Assembly: GCA_945907055.1 (NCBI GenBank)
Contig: CAMDSG010000082.1
Location: 1 to 7,745, forward strand
DNA length: 7,745 nucleotides
Source of the DNA: Bifidobacterium breve
GTDB taxonomy: Bacteria; Actinomycetota; Acidimicrobiia; IMCC26256
Reading direction: 5' to 3'
The position numbers were made by a program, and so were the translations under genes. The notes under the pieces are model-generated. The model saw only the letters and a program-made list of their open reading frames with translations. It made no database searches and was not told the DNA's origin. This document shows positions 7,157 to 7,745 of this stretch, piece by piece. Each line of letters begins with the position of its first letter. The first letter of the stretch is position 1.

Positions 7157-7204
7157 TGAGAAATGGCATGAGAAATGGCATGAGAAAGGACATGAGAAAG
7201 GATG
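7157..7204. repeat. Four tandem 12-bp repeats in a divergent promoter region
   Basis: Consecutive units are TGAGAAATGGCA (7157-7168), TGAGAAATGGCA (7169-7180), TGAGAAAGGACA (7181-7192) and TGAGAAAGGATG (7193-7204). The first two are identical and the last two diverge after TGAGAAA. They lie between the esterase and oxidoreductase genes. Read on the plus strand in the oxidoreductase frame, each unit boundary supplies an ATG (7168, 7180, 7192), and copy number changes by exactly four codons. The last two units contain AAAGGA, a Shine-Dalgarno-like sequence. Confidence 0.93.
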
Positions 7205-7212
7205 GTACTGAT

Positions 7213-7745
7213 TTGAATTCATATCCGTTTCTCATGGCCCCCGGACAGATTGCTGCTCTATCTCTGCGTAATCGCATCCTCATGGCGCCTATGGGCGATG
7301 CGCTCGCGAACCCTGACGGGACAGTCTCCAAGCGTCAACTCGACTATTACGAGGCGCGCGCCAGGGGTGGAGCTGCTCTCATCATTGTTGGTTCAGTCGC
7401 CGTTGCTTACCCGGGCGGAGCCTTCTCAGCCGATCAGACGGCGCTGCATACCGACGAGCACATCGCAGGAATCTCCGAGTTAGCGCGTCGCGTTCAACGT
7501 CACGGTGCACGCCTTGGATTACAACTCACACATGGTGGCCCACAGTCGCTCTATGCCATAGAGACTGGGTCCCCGCTGCTTATGCCGGCTCCCCCAACAT
7601 ATAAAGGCCCGGACCGCATCTCGCGCACACTCTCTCCTCAAGAGGAGTACGCGATGTCTGCTCCGTTCCAGCAGTCGACCTCGCGTGTCGATATTCATAT
7701 CGCTACAGAAGAGGACCTACTCTCTGCGATCGAGGCCTTCTCTGC
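7213..7745 (+). CDS. Old-yellow-enzyme-type NADH:flavin oxidoreductase, partial at 3' end
   Basis: The frame is open from 7147 to the window edge with no stop. From the chosen TTG it encodes at least 177 residues of an OYE/FadH-like TIM barrel: NSYPFLMAP (2-10), LSLRNRILMAPMG (16-28), the ARARGGAALIIVGSVAV strand (48-64), and QLTHGG (104-109), the family's flavin/substrate-site QLxHxG motif. Such enzymes reduce activated C=C bonds such as enones or 2,4-dienoyl-CoA with FMN and sometimes FAD and Fe-S; the C-terminal part that would tell is outside the window. Residues about 130-162 look longer than in FadH at the same place. The TTG fits the family N-terminus and has AAAGGA (7197-7202) 10 nt upstream; ATGs at 7168, 7180, 7192 and 7234 are alternatives. 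It is divergent from the esterase. Confidence 0.9.
   Translation, partial: MNSYPFLMAPGQIAALSLRNRILMAPMGDALANPDGTVSKRQLDYYEARARGGAALIIVGSVAVAYPGGAFSADQTALHTDEHIAGISELARRVQRHGARLGLQLTHGGPQSLYAIETGSPLLMPAPPTYKGPDRISRTLSPQEEYAMSAPFQQSTSRVDIHIATEEDLLSAIEAFS

Noticed and set aside
7103..7222. 40-residue Cys/Phe/Ser-rich extension of the esterase frame
   Set aside because: It is the translation of the 12-bp tandem repeat and not a signal peptide; the family start is at 7102.

Overview
The window is a bacterial chromosomal segment packed with catabolic genes. It holds six complete protein genes, one partial gene at the right edge, and no RNA gene, CRISPR array or transposase. By eye it is moderately GC-rich. 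Several starts look leaderless, meaning a TANNNT -10 box lies about 7 nt before the ATG and there is no usable Shine-Dalgarno. Together with the gene content (family III CoA-transferase, D-aminoacylase-like amidohydrolase, cytoplasmic sulfatase, SRPBCC protein, EstB-like esterase, FadH-like flavin reductase) this suggests an uncultured aquatic Actinomycetota, possibly Acidimicrobiia-like. A SAR202-type Chloroflexota is an alternative. The taxonomy is inference only.

Left block, 57-5159, minus strand. Four genes read right to left: a small SRPBCC protein, a Cys-type sulfatase (2-nt gap), an N-acyl-D-amino-acid-deacylase-like amidohydrolase (92-nt gap filled by a large nested palindrome), and a CaiB/BaiF CoA-transferase (80-nt gap). 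A TetR-family regulator (5240-5893, plus strand) is divergent from the SRPBCC gene. The 80-nt space between them carries a perfect 10-bp inverted repeat, GAGTGTCAAT-N4-ATTGACACTC, whose two arms each contain a TTGACA -35 box, one per direction. This looks like an autoregulated bidirectional promoter/operator in which one bound TetR dimer would cover both -35 boxes.

Right block. A beta-lactamase-fold serine hydrolase (5933-7102, minus) converges with the TetR gene. It is divergent from an old-yellow-enzyme-type flavin oxidoreductase (from about 7213, plus) that runs off the window. Their shared upstream region has four tandem 12-bp units that add in-frame ATG codons to the oxidoreductase reading frame.

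The genes together resemble an inducible pathway for an exogenous organic compound: removal of sulfate (sulfatase), hydrolysis of amide or ester bonds (amidohydrolase, esterase), transfer of CoA to the freed acid (CoA-transferase), reduction of an unsaturated intermediate (OYE-type enzyme), and possible ligand binding or an aromatase/cyclase-like step by the SRPBCC protein. The substrate cannot be named from sequence. Two of the enzymes lack residues normally considered catalytic or metal-binding in their families, so standard product names should be treated with care.
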